Origin: Buchnera aphidicola (Lipaphis pseudobrassicae)
GTDB taxonomy: Bacteria; Pseudomonadota; Gammaproteobacteria; Enterobacterales; Enterobacteriaceae
Direction: 5' to 3'
DNA length: 28,586 nucleotides
Assembly (NCBI RefSeq): GCF_005081185.1
Contig: NZ_CP034870.1
Location: 612,636-641,221, forward strand
Shown: positions 16,062 to 26,375 of the stretch, in pieces
Position numbering within the stretch: position 1 is the first letter of the stretch
Layout of the letters: every line of letters starts with the position of its first letter
The notes under the pieces: generated by a model
What the model saw: only the letters and a program-made list of their open reading frames with translations
Databases searched by the model: none
What the model was told of the DNA's origin: nothing
Translations under genes and position numbers: made by a program

Positions 16062-18026
16062 TTATTTTTTTTTGAAATTATTTTCTAGAAAAAACTTTTT
16101 CTCCCATTTTAAATCTTCTGGAGGAAGTTCGAATAAAAACCTACTAGGTGACATATGTAATGTTTGACCATATTGAACACGCTTAGAACAATAAGTAAAA
16201 AATAATTGTTTTTTTGCTCTAGTTATTCCTACATATGTTAATCTTCTTTCTTCTTCTATATTGTTATTGTGAATACTTTTATGATTCGGTAATATTCCTT
16301 CACACATGCCGATCATGAATACTGAAGAAAATTCTAAACCTTTAGAAGCATGTAATGTCATTAGTTGTACTCGATTATTTTTTGTATCCTTTTTTATAGA
16401 TTGATCTACAATATCACGAAGTGTCATACGAGCAATAATTTTTGATAAATTCATAGGTTTTTCAAACTTATCTCCTTGTATCATATTTTTTATCCATGTA
16501 GATAAAGTATGAATATTATTTATGCTTTTTTTAATTTTTTTGGGTTCTTTTAAAATTTTAGATAACCATTTTTCATATTGTATTTCATTAATAATTTCAT
16601 CTAAAATTTTAGATGGTTTTAAAAGAGAAGATTTAATTAATTTTTCTATTAAAAGAATAAAATTATTTAATTTATTGATTGTTTTTTTGTTTAAAATTTT
16701 TTTTAATTCAATATTATTAATTGCCTCATAAAAATTTTTATTTTTTTTATTTGCCCATTTCTCTATTTTTTTTAACGTAATTATACCTATTTGACGAGAA
16801 GGAACGTTTATAACTCTCATAAATGCAGAGTTATCATTTTTATTAATAATGATACGGAGATAACATAATAAATCTTTAATTTCAGTACGAGAGAAAAATG
16901 ATGAATTTTTTGAAATGTTATATGGAATATTTTTTTCTATTAAAATTTTTTCTAGAATTTTAGCTTGATAATTACCTCGGTATAAAATGGCATAATCTTT
17001 ATATTGAGCAATATTTTTAGCATTTTGTAGTAAAATTTTTTCTGCTATTTTTTCTGCTTCATGTTCTTCATTTTTAGCTATAATAATTTTTATAAAAGTT
17101 CCATATTGTAATTGAGAAAATAATTTTTTTTCTAAATAATGCATATTATTAGAAATTAGACTATTTGCAGCTTTTAATATTCTACCAGAAGAACGATAAT
17201 TATGTTCTAATTTTATAATTTTTAAATTAGGAAAATCTTTTTTTATTAAAAAAAGATTTCTAGGATTTGCTCCTCTCCATGAATAAATAGACTGATCATC
17301 ATCACCAACTAATGTAAAATTAGAATCCACACTAGTAAGTGTTTTAATGAATTCATATTGACTATTGTTAGTATCTTGATATTCGTCCACTAATAAATAA
17401 GTAATTTTTTTTTGCCATCGATTTTTTATTTCTTGATTTTTTTTTAATAAAATTGTAGGTATACAAATTAAATCATCAAAATCTAATATATTTGATTCAT
17501 AAAGATAAGTATTATATTTTTTATAAATATCTGAAAAGTATTTATCTAAATCTGATTTCGCTAATGTTTGCGCTTGTGAAGGAGTAAAAAATTTATTTTT
17601 CCAATAAGAAATCATAAAATTTATTTTTTTTAATAATCTTAAATCTGTTTTAGATTCTTTGTTACATATTTTTTTTAGTAAACTAATTTGATCTTTTTCA
17701 TCCAAAAGAGTGAAATTAGCACTAAATTTTAGTGTATTCATTTCTTGTTTTATAATTTTCAATCCTAATGAATGAAAAGTAGAAATAATCATGTTTTTTG
17801 TTTTTGATATATCTAAATATTCTGAAAGACGCATTCTCATTTCATAAGCTGCTTTATTAGTAAAGGTTACAGCTGCAATATTATTAGGTATATATTGACA
17901 ATGATTAATCAAGTAAACTATCTTGTTGATAATAACTTTTGTTTTTCCAGAACCAGCCCCTGCTAATATTAAACAGGGACCATTAGTGAATTCAATAGCA
18001 TTTTTTTGAGCAAAATTAAGAGACAT
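16062..18026 (-). CDS. rep: ATP-dependent DNA helicase Rep
   Basis: Rep is the superfamily-1A 3'-5' helicase that helps forks pass protein roadblocks. The 654-residue product contains every SF1 motif: Walker A AGAGSGKT (22-29), Ia TFTNKAAYEM, II VDEYQDTN (about 212-219), III GDDDQSIYSWRGA, IV NYRSS, V LHASKGLEF, VI YVGITRAKKQL. It aligns with E. coli Rep (673) until DLKW; the E. coli tail of about 30 residues beyond is replaced by 12 Lys/Phe/Asn-rich residues. In E. coli that tail is the part that contacts replicative helicase DnaB. The region 480-520 is Lys/Ile/Asn-rich, typical of drift. It sits 64 bases upstream of the next gene's terminus (ilvC is further upstream on the same strand). Confidence 0.96.
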   Translation of the reverse strand: MSLNFAQKNAIEFTNGPCLILAGAGSGKTKVIINKIVYLINHCQYIPNNIAAVTFTNKAAYEMRMRLSEYLDISKTKNMIISTFHSLGLKIIKQEMNTLKFSANFTLLDEKDQISLLKKICNKESKTDLRLLKKINFMISYWKNKFFTPSQAQTLAKSDLDKYFSDIYKKYNTYLYESNILDFDDLICIPTILLKKNQEIKNRWQKKITYLLVDEYQDTNNSQYEFIKTLTSVDSNFTLVGDDDQSIYSWRGANPRNLFLIKKDFPNLKIIKLEHNYRSSGRILKAANSLISNNMHYLEKKLFSQLQYGTFIKIIIAKNEEHEAEKIAEKILLQNAKNIAQYKDYAILYRGNYQAKILEKILIEKNIPYNISKNSSFFSRTEIKDLLCYLRIIINKNDNSAFMRVINVPSRQIGIITLKKIEKWANKKNKNFYEAINNIELKKILNKKTINKLNNFILLIEKLIKSSLLKPSKILDEIINEIQYEKWLSKILKEPKKIKKSINNIHTLSTWIKNMIQGDKFEKPMNLSKIIARMTLRDIVDQSIKKDTKNNRVQLMTLHASKGLEFSSVFMIGMCEGILPNHKSIHNNNIEEERRLTYVGITRAKKQLFFTYCSKRVQYGQTLHMSPSRFLFELPPEDLKWEKKFFLENNFKKK

Positions 18027-18090
18027 AAAAATATCGATAATGTTTAATTAAAAATATATGTTATAAAATAGTTTAAAATAAAATAATGTT

Positions 18091-19563
18091 TTATTGAGCA
18101 ACAGTAATTGTTTTCATTTTTTTCATATAAGATCTCAATTTTCGTCCAATGATTTCTATTGGATGATTTCGAATAATTTCATTTATTTGACATAATTCAA
18201 TATTATTTACAGATTGATTAGATAAAGGAGAACCAAGATCTGTATGGTTGATGGTTGCTATAAAGTTTTTTAAAATTGGATATGCTGATTCAGAAAAAAG
18301 ATAACTACCATATTCAGCAGTATCTGAAATAACCATATTCATTTCATATAGTTTTTTTCTTGCAATAGTATTTGCTATTAATGGTAATTCATGTAATGAT
18401 TCATAATAAGCAGATTCTTCCATGATTCCTGATTGAACCATTTTTTCAAAAGATAATTCAATACCAGATTTTAATATTGCTACCATTAGTGTTCCATTAT
18501 CATAGTATTCTTGTTCTGGTATTTTTTCCTCATAGTAAGGAGCTTGCTCAAAAGACGTATTTTTTGTTTTATATCTCCAATTTAATAAATTTTTATCTTT
18601 ATTTTTCCAATCTTTCATCATTTCTATAGAAAAATATCCTGAGATAATATCGTCCATATGTTTTTGAAATAATTCTGATAAAATTTTCTTTATTTTTTGA
18701 GAAAGTTTAAAAGCTCTAATTTTTGATGGATTAGATAATCTATCCATCATTAAAGTAATGCCTCCATGCTTAAGAGATTCTGTAATGGTTTCCCATCCAA
18801 ATTGTATTAATTTACTTGCATAACCTGGATTGCATTTATTTGAAATTAATTTTTCGTAACATATTAATGAAGCTGTTTGAAGCATACCACATAAAATTGT
18901 TTGTTCTCCCATAAGATCTGATTTAACTTCAGCTACGAATGACGATTCAAGAACTCCTGCGCGATGTCCTCCAGTAGAAAATGCCCATGCTTTTGCAATT
19001 TCTAAGCCTATCTTATGAATATCATTTTCGTTATGTACAGCAATTAATGTAGGAACACCAAATCCTCGTTTATACTCTTGTCTCACTTCCGTTCCTGGAC
19101 ATTTTGGAGCTACCATTATTACGGTTATATCTTTTCTTATTTTTTCTCCTTTTTCTACAATATTAAAACCATGTGAATAACCTAAACATGCATCTTTTTT
19201 CATTAATTTTTGCAATTCTTTTATAACATTAGAATGTTGTTTATCTGGAGTTAAATTAATTACTAAATCAGCACTTGGTATAAGTGATTCATAATCACCT
19301 ACTATAAAATTATTTTCCGTTGCATTTATCCAAGATTGATTTTTTTTTAAAATACTATCTTTTTTTAAAGCATAAGAAATATTTAGTCCTGAATCTCTCA
19401 TATTTAATCCTTGATTTAAACCTTGAGATCCACATCCTACAATAACTATACTTTTATTTTGCAAAATTATATTCTTATTTTTAAATTCGTTTTTTTTCAT
19501 AAAACGACATTTTTTTATTTGATTAATTTTTTGACTAAAACTCAACGTGTTAAAATAATTCAT
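18091..19563 (-). CDS. ilvC: Ketol-acid reductoisomerase (class II, NADP-dependent) IlvC
   Basis: IlvC isomerises and reduces acetolactate or acetohydroxybutyrate to the dihydroxy acids of valine and isoleucine synthesis. The 490-residue product is the long class II form, as in E. coli (491). The Rossmann motif [11 protein letters not shown] is at about 41-51; metal-binding segments are [15 protein letters not shown] and the C-terminal [12 protein letters not shown]. In the cofactor loop, E. coli residues Arg68 and Arg76 that hold the NADPH phosphate are Lys and Asn here ([15 protein letters not shown]), while Ser78 is kept. A GGAG ribosome-binding site precedes the ATG. It follows ilvD by 38 bases, so one transcript probably covers both. 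The regulator gene ilvY, adjacent in E. coli, is absent. Confidence 0.97.
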   Translation of the reverse strand: MNYFNTLSFSQKINQIKKCRFMKKNEFKNKNIILQNKSIVIVGCGSQGLNQGLNMRDSGLNISYALKKDSILKKNQSWINATENNFIVGDYESLIPSADLVINLTPDKQHSNVIKELQKLMKKDACLGYSHGFNIVEKGEKIRKDITVIMVAPKCPGTEVRQEYKRGFGVPTLIAVHNENDIHKIGLEIAKAWAFSTGGHRAGVLESSFVAEVKSDLMGEQTILCGMLQTASLICYEKLISNKCNPGYASKLIQFGWETITESLKHGGITLMMDRLSNPSKIRAFKLSQKIKKILSELFQKHMDDIISGYFSIEMMKDWKNKDKNLLNWRYKTKNTSFEQAPYYEEKIPEQEYYDNGTLMVAILKSGIELSFEKMVQSGIMEESAYYESLHELPLIANTIARKKLYEMNMVISDTAEYGSYLFSESAYPILKNFIATINHTDLGSPLSNQSVNNIELCQINEIIRNHPIEIIGRKLRSYMKKMKTITVAQ

Positions 19564-19601
19564 TAATAAATATTCTCCTAATTTTTTAAAGTTTTGTTTT
19601 T

Positions 19602-21455
19602 TTAAATTTTAGATATTTTATCTTGATTTCTTACAGCTCCTTTATCTGCACTTGTAGCAAAAAAAGCATATGCTTGTAATGCAGGTGAAATATATCTTTT
19701 ACGGTTTTTTGGTTTATAAGAGAAGGATCCCTTTGATTCTTCTTCTAAAGTACGTTTAGATAATTCTTCTTCTGTAATATCTATATTAATTGTTCTTTTA
19801 ATGATATTAATATTAATAATATCATTGTTTTTTATTAAAGCTATTGTACCTTTATTTGCAGCTTCAGGTGAAATATGTCCTATAGAAAGTCCTGAAGTTC
19901 CACCTGAAAATCTACCATCGGTAATTAATGCACATGTTTTATCTAAACCCATAGATTTTAAATATGTAGTAGGATACAACATTTCTTGCATACCAGGACC
20001 ACCTTTAGGACCTTCATAACGAATAACAACAACATCACCTGAGATTACTTTTTTATTCAATATTGCATTAACAGCTTCTTCTTGACTTTCATATACTTTA
20101 GCCGTACCAGAAAAAATGTACTGTTCTTTGGTGATTCCTGCAGTTTTTATTATACAACCATTTTTAGCTAAATTTCCATATAAAACAGCTAATCCTCCTT
20201 CTTTACTATAAGCATTTTTACAAGAACGAATACAACCATTTTTACGATCATAATCTAATTTTACCCATCTACATTCTTGTGAGAATGGTTTTGTTGTTCG
20301 AATACCACCAGGTTTAGCTTTAAACATATTAATAACATGAGGATTTTTTGTTAAAATAATATCATATTTATTTAATGTTTCTTCTAGATTTAATTGTAAT
20401 ATATTCTCTGTTTTTTTATTTAATAAATTAAATCGATTTAATTCTCCTAAAATACCCATTACACCACCTGCACGATGAACATCTTCTATATGATATAAAG
20501 AAGTACTTGGTGATACTTTGCAAATATGAGGTATTTTTTTAGATAAATTATTAATATCAGACATTTTAAAATCAACCTTTGCTTCCTGTGCAGCTGCTAA
20601 CAAATGTAAAATAGTATTAGTAGACCCTCCCATTGCAATATCTAATGTGATTGCATTTATAAAAGACTCTTTATTTGCAATACTTCTAGGTAGAACTTTT
20701 TTATTATCATTGTCATAATATTCTTTAGTAATTTTGACGATAGTTTTGGCTGATTTTATAAATAAATCTTTGCGATCAACGTGAGTAGCTAATAGTGTTC
20801 CATTTCCAGGTAAAGATAAACCCATTGCTTCTGTTAAGCAGTTCATAGAATTTGCAGTGAACATTCCAGAACAAGATCCACATGTAGGACATGCTGAACT
20901 TTCAATGGTTTTAATTAGATCTTCAGATTTATGAGGATTTCCTCCTGTCATGATAGCGTCTACTAAATCTATTTTTATTTCTTTATTATTTTTTTTTATT
21001 TTACCTGCTTCCATAGGTCCACCTGAAACAAAAACAGATGGTATATTTAGTCGCATTGATGCCATAAGCATTCCTGGTGTAATTTTATCACAGTTAGAAA
21101 TACAAATCATTGCATCCGCACAATGTGCATTAACTACATATTCTATTGAATCTGCAATTAATTCTCGAGAAGGTAAAGAATATAACATTCCAGAGTGTCC
21201 CATAGCTATTCCATCGTCTATTGCAATAGTATTAAATTCTTTTGGAACACCGCCTGATTTTTGAATTTCTTGGGAAATAATCTTTCCAACTTCTTGTAAA
21301 TGTATATGTCCTGGAACAAATTGTGAAAAAGAATTAACTATTGCAATAATAGGTTTTTTAAAATCTTCATCATTCATTCCTGTAGCACGCCATAATGATC
21401 TTGCTCCAGACATATTTTTACCATATGTAGTTGTAAAAGAACGATATTTAGGCAT
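19602..21455 (-). CDS. ilvD: Dihydroxy-acid dehydratase IlvD
   Basis: IlvD dehydrates dihydroxyisovalerate and dihydroxymethylvalerate to the 2-oxo acids that precede valine and isoleucine (and leucine). It carries an Fe-S cluster; the ligands are in CISNCDK (about 118-124) and [11 protein letters not shown] (about 192-202). The 617-residue product matches E. coli IlvD (616). Other hallmarks are [24 protein letters not shown] early residues, [13 protein letters not shown] and the C-terminal [24 protein letters not shown] 21455 is preceded by GGAG. No ilvE, ilvA, ilvG or ilvM lies next to it, unlike E. coli; the last transamination is usually assigned to the aphid host. Operon with ilvC. Confidence 0.97.
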   Translation of the reverse strand: MPKYRSFTTTYGKNMSGARSLWRATGMNDEDFKKPIIAIVNSFSQFVPGHIHLQEVGKIISQEIQKSGGVPKEFNTIAIDDGIAMGHSGMLYSLPSRELIADSIEYVVNAHCADAMICISNCDKITPGMLMASMRLNIPSVFVSGGPMEAGKIKKNNKEIKIDLVDAIMTGGNPHKSEDLIKTIESSACPTCGSCSGMFTANSMNCLTEAMGLSLPGNGTLLATHVDRKDLFIKSAKTIVKITKEYYDNDNKKVLPRSIANKESFINAITLDIAMGGSTNTILHLLAAAQEAKVDFKMSDINNLSKKIPHICKVSPSTSLYHIEDVHRAGGVMGILGELNRFNLLNKKTENILQLNLEETLNKYDIILTKNPHVINMFKAKPGGIRTTKPFSQECRWVKLDYDRKNGCIRSCKNAYSKEGGLAVLYGNLAKNGCIIKTAGITKEQYIFSGTAKVYESQEEAVNAILNKKVISGDVVVIRYEGPKGGPGMQEMLYPTTYLKSMGLDKTCALITDGRFSGGTSGLSIGHISPEAANKGTIALIKNNDIININIIKRTINIDITEEELSKRTLEEESKGSFSYKPKNRKRYISPALQAYAFFATSADKGAVRNQDKISKI

Positions 21456-21580
21456 TTATAAATAACTCCATAAAAAATAATTTTTAAAGTTTTTATTTTA
21501 ATAAGAAAATTTCTATAAAATTGTGATATTTATAGGTTATATTTTCATTTAATTAAATTTTTAATTGAAATTAATAGAAT

Positions 21581-21604
21581 TTTTTTAGAAATGATTCTAA
21601 AAAA
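21581..21604. repeat. A+T-only hairpin between tRNA-Trp and ilvD
   Basis: TTTTTTAGAA (21581-21590) and TTCTAAAAAA (21595-21604) are perfect inverted repeats with a 4-base loop. It lies downstream of the minus-strand tRNA-Trp gene and upstream of ilvD. It could help end the tRNA transcript, but the stem has only one G-C pair. The rest of 21456-21692 holds no gene I can see. Confidence 0.3.
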
Positions 21605-21692
21605 TTGCAGGAATTATATTTTTTTATATAATTAAAATGCAGAAATCAATGTATTCTTAAATAGAATAAAAAATAATTGATGATTGATATTT

Positions 21693-21769
21693 TGGCAGGG
21701 GTGGAAGGACTTGAACCTACAACTTTCGGTTTTGGAGACCGATGCTCTACCAAATTGAACTACACCCCT
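21693..21769 (-). tRNA. trpT: tRNA-Trp (anticodon CCA)
   Basis: Minus-strand cloverleaf closely matching E. coli tRNA-Trp: acceptor AGGGGTG, anticodon stem CGGTC-type with loop TCTCCAAAA, discriminator G and encoded CCA. Compared with the 76-base E. coli tRNA, the D loop has one extra T (AATTTGG). In E. coli trpT also lies in the ilv/rho region. Confidence 0.95.
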
Positions 21770-21946
21770 AAATTGATTTTTATTATTTATAAATAATTAT
21801 ATTGTTATTAACAACAAAAGTCTAGTATGTATTTTGAATATTTTAAAAATAGTATATTTTAATCATTTTTAGATCTAAATTTTGATTAAAATGATAAAAT
21901 GTTTACTTTATATATGAAGAATTTTATTCAAAGGTAAATTTTTGCT

Positions 21947-23161
21947 ATGAAAACTCCAATTTATTTAGATTATGCAGCAACTACTCCAGTAGAGTATCAA
22001 GTTGCAAAGAAAATGATGAATTATTTAACGATTGATGGAACATTTGGTAACTCTGCTTCTCGTTCACATAAATTTGGTTGGGATGCAGAAGAAGTTGTTG
22101 ATATTGCACGAAATCAAATATCAGAATTTATTGGTGCTGATTCTCGTGAGATTATTTTTACTTCAGGTGCTACTGAAGCAAATAATTTAGCTATTAAGGG
22201 TATAGCATTTTTTCATGAAAATAAAGGTAAACATATTATTACTAGTAAAACAGAACATAAATCTGTTTTAGATACCTGTAGATATCTTGAAAGTAAAGGC
22301 TTTGATTTAACTTATCTTACTCCTAAAAACAATGGTATCATTGATTTAAGTCAATTAAAAAAAAATATAAGAAAAGATACTATTTTAATTTCTATTATGC
22401 ATGTGAATAATGAAATTGGGATTATACAAGATATAGCAGGTATATCAAGACTTTGTCGAGAAAAAAAGATTTTTTTTCATGTAGATGCGACTCAGAGTAT
22501 AGGAAAAATTCCTATTGATTTAAAAAATATTCATATAGATTTAATGTCTTTTTCTGCGCATAAGGTTTATGGACCAAAAGGAATTGGTGCTTTATATGTT
22601 CGTCGTAAACCACGTGTTCGTTTATTAGCTTCAATACATGGGGGAGGACATGAAAGAGGAATGCGTTCAGGTACTTTACCTGTACATCAAATTGTAGGTA
22701 TGGGTGAAGCGTTTATTTTAGCTAAAAGTAAAATAGATGATGATTTCATTCGTTTAACAGAATTAAGGAATTTGCTTTGGAATGGAATTAAGAATATTGA
22801 AGAAGTTTATTTGAATAGTGATTTAAAACAAGGAGTACCACATATTTTAAATGTTAGTTTTAATTATGTTGAAGGTGAATCTTTAATTATGTCACTTAAG
22901 GATTTAGCAATTTCTTCTGGTTCTGCTTGTACGTCAGCTAGTTTAGAACCTTCTTATGTATTAAAAGCATTAGGAATTAAAGATGAATTAGCTCATAGTT
23001 CTATTCGTTTTTCTATTGGTCGTTTTACTACAAAAGAAGAAATTCAACATACAATAAAATTAGTTCATCAATCTATTTGCAGATTGCGTGAACTTTCACC
23101 TTTATGGGAAATGTTCAAATCAGGAGTTGATTTAAATAGCATTGAGTGGGATCATAGTTAA
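21947..23161 (+). CDS. iscS: Cysteine desulphurase IscS
   Basis: IscS is the PLP enzyme that removes sulphur from cysteine as an enzyme-bound persulphide and hands it to IscU, TusA and ThiI for Fe-S clusters and thio-modified tRNAs. The 404-residue product has the E. coli length. PLP-Lys is in [12 protein letters not shown] (about Lys206); the catalytic Cys328 is in [13 protein letters not shown] on the mobile loop; the C-terminus [11 protein letters not shown], which contacts IscU, is retained. Upstream 21770-21946 holds no iscR, the usual first gene, only an A+T-rich promoter region. iscU follows after 27 bases. This is one of the better conserved genes in the window. Confidence 0.98.
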   Translation: MKTPIYLDYAATTPVEYQVAKKMMNYLTIDGTFGNSASRSHKFGWDAEEVVDIARNQISEFIGADSREIIFTSGATEANNLAIKGIAFFHENKGKHIITSKTEHKSVLDTCRYLESKGFDLTYLTPKNNGIIDLSQLKKNIRKDTILISIMHVNNEIGIIQDIAGISRLCREKKIFFHVDATQSIGKIPIDLKNIHIDLMSFSAHKVYGPKGIGALYVRRKPRVRLLASIHGGGHERGMRSGTLPVHQIVGMGEAFILAKSKIDDDFIRLTELRNLLWNGIKNIEEVYLNSDLKQGVPHILNVSFNYVEGESLIMSLKDLAISSGSACTSASLEPSYVLKALGIKDELAHSSIRFSIGRFTTKEEIQHTIKLVHQSICRLRELSPLWEMFKSGVDLNSIEWDHS

Positions 23162-23188
23162 ATATTAAAACAAGTTAAGGAATTTAAA

Positions 23189-23569
23189 ATGGCTTATAGT
23201 AAAAAAGTGATGGATCATTATGAAAATCCTCGTAATGTTGGATCCTTTTCTAGTAAAGATAAAAATGTAGGTAGTGGATTAGTAGGTGCTCCTGCTTGTG
23301 GTGATGTGATGAAATTACAAATTAAAGTTAATAAGCATGGTGTTATTGAAGATGCTTGTTTTAAAACATATGGTTGCGGTTCAGCAATTGCATCAAGTTC
23401 ATTAGTTACTGAATGGGTAAAAGGAAAATCTATCACAGAAGCTGAAACTATCAAAAATACTAGTATAGTAGAAGAATTAGAACTTCCTCCAGTAAAAATT
23501 CATTGTTCTATTTTAGCTGAAGATGCTATTAAAGCTGCTATTGCTGATTATAGAAGTAAAAAAAAATAA
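23189..23569 (+). CDS. iscU: Iron-sulphur cluster scaffold IscU
   Basis: IscU is the scaffold on which 2Fe-2S clusters are built from IscS sulphur. The 126-residue product aligns with E. coli IscU (128). Cluster ligands Cys37 (GAPACGD), Cys63 (YGCGSA) and Cys106 (KIHCS) are all present, as is Asp39. The LPPVK motif at about 99-103, bound by chaperone HscA, is intact, which matches hscA downstream. AAGGA precedes the ATG. The C-terminus ends in a run of Lys. Two hairpins separate it from hscB. Confidence 0.98.
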   Translation: MAYSKKVMDHYENPRNVGSFSSKDKNVGSGLVGAPACGDVMKLQIKVNKHGVIEDACFKTYGCGSAIASSSLVTEWVKGKSITEAETIKNTSIVEELELPPVKIHCSILAEDAIKAAIADYRSKKK

Positions 23570-23580
23570 CAGGATTTTAT

Positions 23581-23606
23581 TGTTGAAAGAATATTTTCTT
23601 TCAACA
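23581..23606. repeat. Hairpin 1 downstream of iscU
   Basis: TGTTGAAAGA (23581-23590) and TCTTTCAACA (23597-23606) form a perfect 10-bp stem with a 6-base loop, starting 12 bases after the iscU stop. No T run follows directly, so it may stabilise the 3' end of iscSU mRNA rather than terminate it. Confidence 0.7.
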
Positions 23607-23609
23607 TGT

Positions 23610-23636
23610 AATACTATACATTAGTATTATTTTTTT
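23610..23636 (+). terminator. Hairpin 2 downstream of iscU, intrinsic terminator form
   Basis: AATACTA (23610-23616) and TAGTATT (23622-23628) form a 7-bp stem with a 5-base loop followed by A and seven T (23630-23636), a canonical intrinsic terminator although low in G+C. It lies 38 bases before the hscB start, where iscA sits in E. coli. Confidence 0.65.
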
Positions 23637-23673
23637 AACCTATCAATATAACAAAAATAAATTTAGGTAATTA

Positions 23674-24186
23674 ATGAATTATTTTACATTATTTGATCTA
23701 CCAGAAACATTTAACATTAATAAGAAGTTACTTTCTAAAAATTTTTATAAATTACAATTACAATTTCATCCTGATTTATTTATGAATGATTCTACATTTA
23801 AAAAAAAAATGATTTTAGAAAAATCTATTGAAATCAATAAAGGTTATAAAATTTTAAAAAATTTTTCAAGTAGAGCTATATACTTTCTTTCCTTACGTGG
23901 TTTTAAAATTAGTAAAGAAACTGTTATTTTAAAAAATCATAGTTTTTTAATAGAGTACTTTTCTTTTTATGAAGAATTAGAAAATTTGAAAAAAAATAAT
24001 TTTGATGAAGTTTTGTTAAATAATTTTTTAAAAGACATCACAACTAAAATTACAAAATATCAAAAATTAATTGAATTGGAATTCAATAAAAAAAATTTTA
24101 AAAAAGCAACTATTATTATAGAAAAATTATTATTTTTTGAAAAAATAAAAGAAAATTTAAAAAATAATAAGATGCTTATAAAATAG
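23674..24186 (+). CDS. hscB: Fe-S assembly co-chaperone HscB (Hsc20)
   Basis: HscB is the J-type co-chaperone that brings IscU to HscA and stimulates its ATPase. The 170-residue product matches E. coli HscB (171). The J domain occupies about 1-75 with His-Pro-Asp at 32-34 (FHPDLF), preceded by the helix LQLQ. The C-terminal three-helix bundle that binds IscU is present, but is very Lys/Asn/Phe-rich and strongly diverged. A weak TTTAGGT site precedes ATG 23674. hscA starts 24 bases downstream. Confidence 0.94.
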   Translation: MNYFTLFDLPETFNINKKLLSKNFYKLQLQFHPDLFMNDSTFKKKMILEKSIEINKGYKILKNFSSRAIYFLSLRGFKISKETVILKNHSFLIEYFSFYEELENLKKNNFDEVLLNNFLKDITTKITKYQKLIELEFNKKNFKKATIIIEKLLFFEKIKENLKNNKMLIK

Positions 24187-24209
24187 ATTTATAAATAAGT
24201 GACGATAAT

Positions 24210-26039
24210 ATGATTTCTTTAAAACATACATACAAAAAAAAAATATTTTTAGGGATTGACCTTGGCACTACATATTCTTTAGCTGCAACAGTAACAAAAA
24301 AAGGAGTTATTTTATTATCGGATCAGGAAGGACGTTGTTTATTACCATCAGTAGTACATTATAACAAAAATAGTATATCAGTAGGTTGGGATGCTTTAAA
24401 AAATGTTACTAAAGATCCTATAAATACAATTTGTTCTGTTAAGCGTCTACTTGGTCGTTCTATTGAATTTATTAAAAAAGAATTTCCAATTTTACCATAT
24501 CTTATAGAAAGAAAAAGTGATGGAGGAGTTTTATTATATACAAATTTAGGTCCTGTCACACCTATTGATGTTTCTAGTGAGATATTAAAATTTTTAAAAG
24601 ATAGAACTATTACTTTATTTAATGAAAAAATAGATGCAAGTATTATCACTGTTCCAGCATATTTTAATAATCTTCAAAAAGAAGCTACGAAAAAAGCAGC
24701 TTTTCTTGCTCAAATTAACTTAATCCGATTGTTGAATGAACCTACAGCTGCAGCTATAGCTTATGGTTTAGAGATGCAGAAAAAAGGTATTGTTTTAGTA
24801 TATGATTTAGGAGGAGGTACCTTTGATGTTTCTATATTAAAATTAAATAAAGGAATATTTGAAGTATTAGCTACTAGTGGTGATTCTAATTTAGGTGGAG
24901 ATGATTTTGATCATGCTTTAGCTAAATATATTTATCAAAAATCAAATTTACTTAATAAATGCAATGATTTTTTTCAATCCGTATTGCTTAAAATAGCAAG
25001 AGAAACAAAGTTAAAATTAACTAAATATAATGTGGTAAAAGTTCATTTTTTCGATTGGATGGGTGATATTACCCGTGATGAATTTAATCTGATTATTATG
25101 CATTTAATTAAAAAAACCTTATTGATTTGTGCTAATTTACTTACAGAAGTCAATTTATCAATTGATAAAATTAGTGAGGTTATAATGGTAGGTGGATCTA
25201 CCCGTGTTCCATTGGTTTATGAAAAAGTATCTAATTTTTTTAAAAAAACTCTTTTAAATTCTATTAATCCAGATGAAGTTGTAGCTATTGGAGCTGCAAT
25301 TCAAGTAGATATGTTGAAAAACAATTTGACTAAATACAAAACATTATTATTAGATGTTATACCTCTTTCTTTGGGTATTGAAGTTATGGGTGGTTTTGTT
25401 GAAAAAATTATTTTAAGAAATAGTTCAATTCCAATTTCAAAAACCAAAGAATTTACAACTTATAAAGATAATCAAACATCTATAGTAATTCACATATTGC
25501 AAGGTGAAAGTGAACTTGTAAAAAATTGTATTTCATTATCTCGTTTTGTCTTTAAAAAAATAAAACCTAAAAAAGCAGGATTAGTTCGTATTTTAGTTAC
25601 ATTTGAAATTAATACTGATGGTTTAATTAAGATAAAAGTGTTAGAAAAAAATAGTAATCAAGGTAAATTTATTCAAATTGATAATAGTTCTATGTTAAAA
25701 AAAGTAAATGTTTCTAAAATAGTAAGTACATCTTTAAAAAATGCTGAAAAAGATTATTATTATAGAGTAAAAGAAGAAAAAAAAATGGAATCAAAACAAG
25801 TTTTAATGATTTTAGAAGAAGCTATTAAAGAAGATAAAGAGTTAATTAGTAAAGAAGAATTATTTAATATAAACAATCAAAAAAAGAAACTAGAAGAATC
25901 TATTAATCAAGATGATTTATTTTTGATAAAAATAAATTTAAAAAAATTAGAAGAATTAAGTAAAAAATTTTTTTCATTGCGACTTAAAAATACTATTCAA
26001 ACTTCTTTAAGTAAAAATCTTTTAAAGGATAATATATAA
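24210..26039 (+). CDS. hscA: Fe-S assembly chaperone HscA (Hsc66)
   Basis: HscA is the specialised Hsp70 that binds the LPPVK motif of IscU and drives cluster release. The 609-residue product aligns with E. coli HscA (616). Nucleotide-binding domain: IFLGIDLGTTYS (about 11-22), NEPTAAAIAYGL, VYDLGGGTFDVSIL and VMVGGSTRVPLV; substrate domain begins near LLLDVIPLSLGIEVMGG (about 385). The C-terminal lid is Lys/Glu-rich and shorter. Start ATG 24210 has a weak GTGACG upstream. Co-transcribed with hscB and fdx; the stop codon abuts the fdx ATG directly (TAAATG). Confidence 0.96.
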   Translation: MISLKHTYKKKIFLGIDLGTTYSLAATVTKKGVILLSDQEGRCLLPSVVHYNKNSISVGWDALKNVTKDPINTICSVKRLLGRSIEFIKKEFPILPYLIERKSDGGVLLYTNLGPVTPIDVSSEILKFLKDRTITLFNEKIDASIITVPAYFNNLQKEATKKAAFLAQINLIRLLNEPTAAAIAYGLEMQKKGIVLVYDLGGGTFDVSILKLNKGIFEVLATSGDSNLGGDDFDHALAKYIYQKSNLLNKCNDFFQSVLLKIARETKLKLTKYNVVKVHFFDWMGDITRDEFNLIIMHLIKKTLLICANLLTEVNLSIDKISEVIMVGGSTRVPLVYEKVSNFFKKTLLNSINPDEVVAIGAAIQVDMLKNNLTKYKTLLLDVIPLSLGIEVMGGFVEKIILRNSSIPISKTKEFTTYKDNQTSIVIHILQGESELVKNCISLSRFVFKKIKPKKAGLVRILVTFEINTDGLIKIKVLEKNSNQGKFIQIDNSSMLKKVNVSKIVSTSLKNAEKDYYYRVKEEKKMESKQVLMILEEAIKEDKELISKEELFNINNQKKKLEESINQDDLFLIKINLKKLEELSKKFFSLRLKNTIQTSLSKNLLKDNI

Positions 26040-26375
26040 ATGCCTAAAGTATTTTTTTTACCTCATAAAATTATATTGCCAAAAGGTGCAAATTTTTTTG
26101 CTAAAAAAGGTGAAACAATATTAGATGTTGCTTTACGAAATAATGTTAAATTAGAACATGCATGTGAAAAATCATGTGCATGTAGCACTTGTCATTGTAT
26201 TGTTAGAAAAGGATTTTCTTCTCTTTCAGGATGGTCTGAAATTGAAGATGATATTTTAGATAAAGCTTGGGGACTTGAATCTAATAGTCGTTTAAGTTGC
26301 CAAGCAGTTATCGGAAATATTGATATTGAAGTAGAAATACCTCTATATACTGTTAATTATGTTAGAGAATATTAA
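26040..26375 (+). CDS. fdx: ISC 2Fe-2S ferredoxin Fdx
   Basis: Fdx supplies electrons for Fe-S assembly. The 111-residue adrenodoxin-type ferredoxin equals the E. coli length. The cluster ligands are Cys42, Cys48 and Cys51 in [13 protein letters not shown] and Cys87 in RLSCQA; Cys46, a non-ligand reported as functional in E. coli Fdx, is also present. The acidic partner-binding helix [14 protein letters not shown] is kept. The ATG follows the hscA stop with no space, implying coupling. The gene overlaps the 3' end of convergent der by four bases. It probably receives electrons from Fpr. IscX, next in E. coli, is absent. Confidence 0.97.
   Translation: MPKVFFLPHKIILPKGANFFAKKGETILDVALRNNVKLEHACEKSCACSTCHCIVRKGFSSLSGWSEIEDDILDKAWGLESNSRLSCQAVIGNIDIEVEIPLYTVNYVREY

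Noticed and set aside
24359..24649. Minus-strand open frame within hscA
   Set aside because: Antisense shadow of the conserved HscA nucleotide-binding domain.
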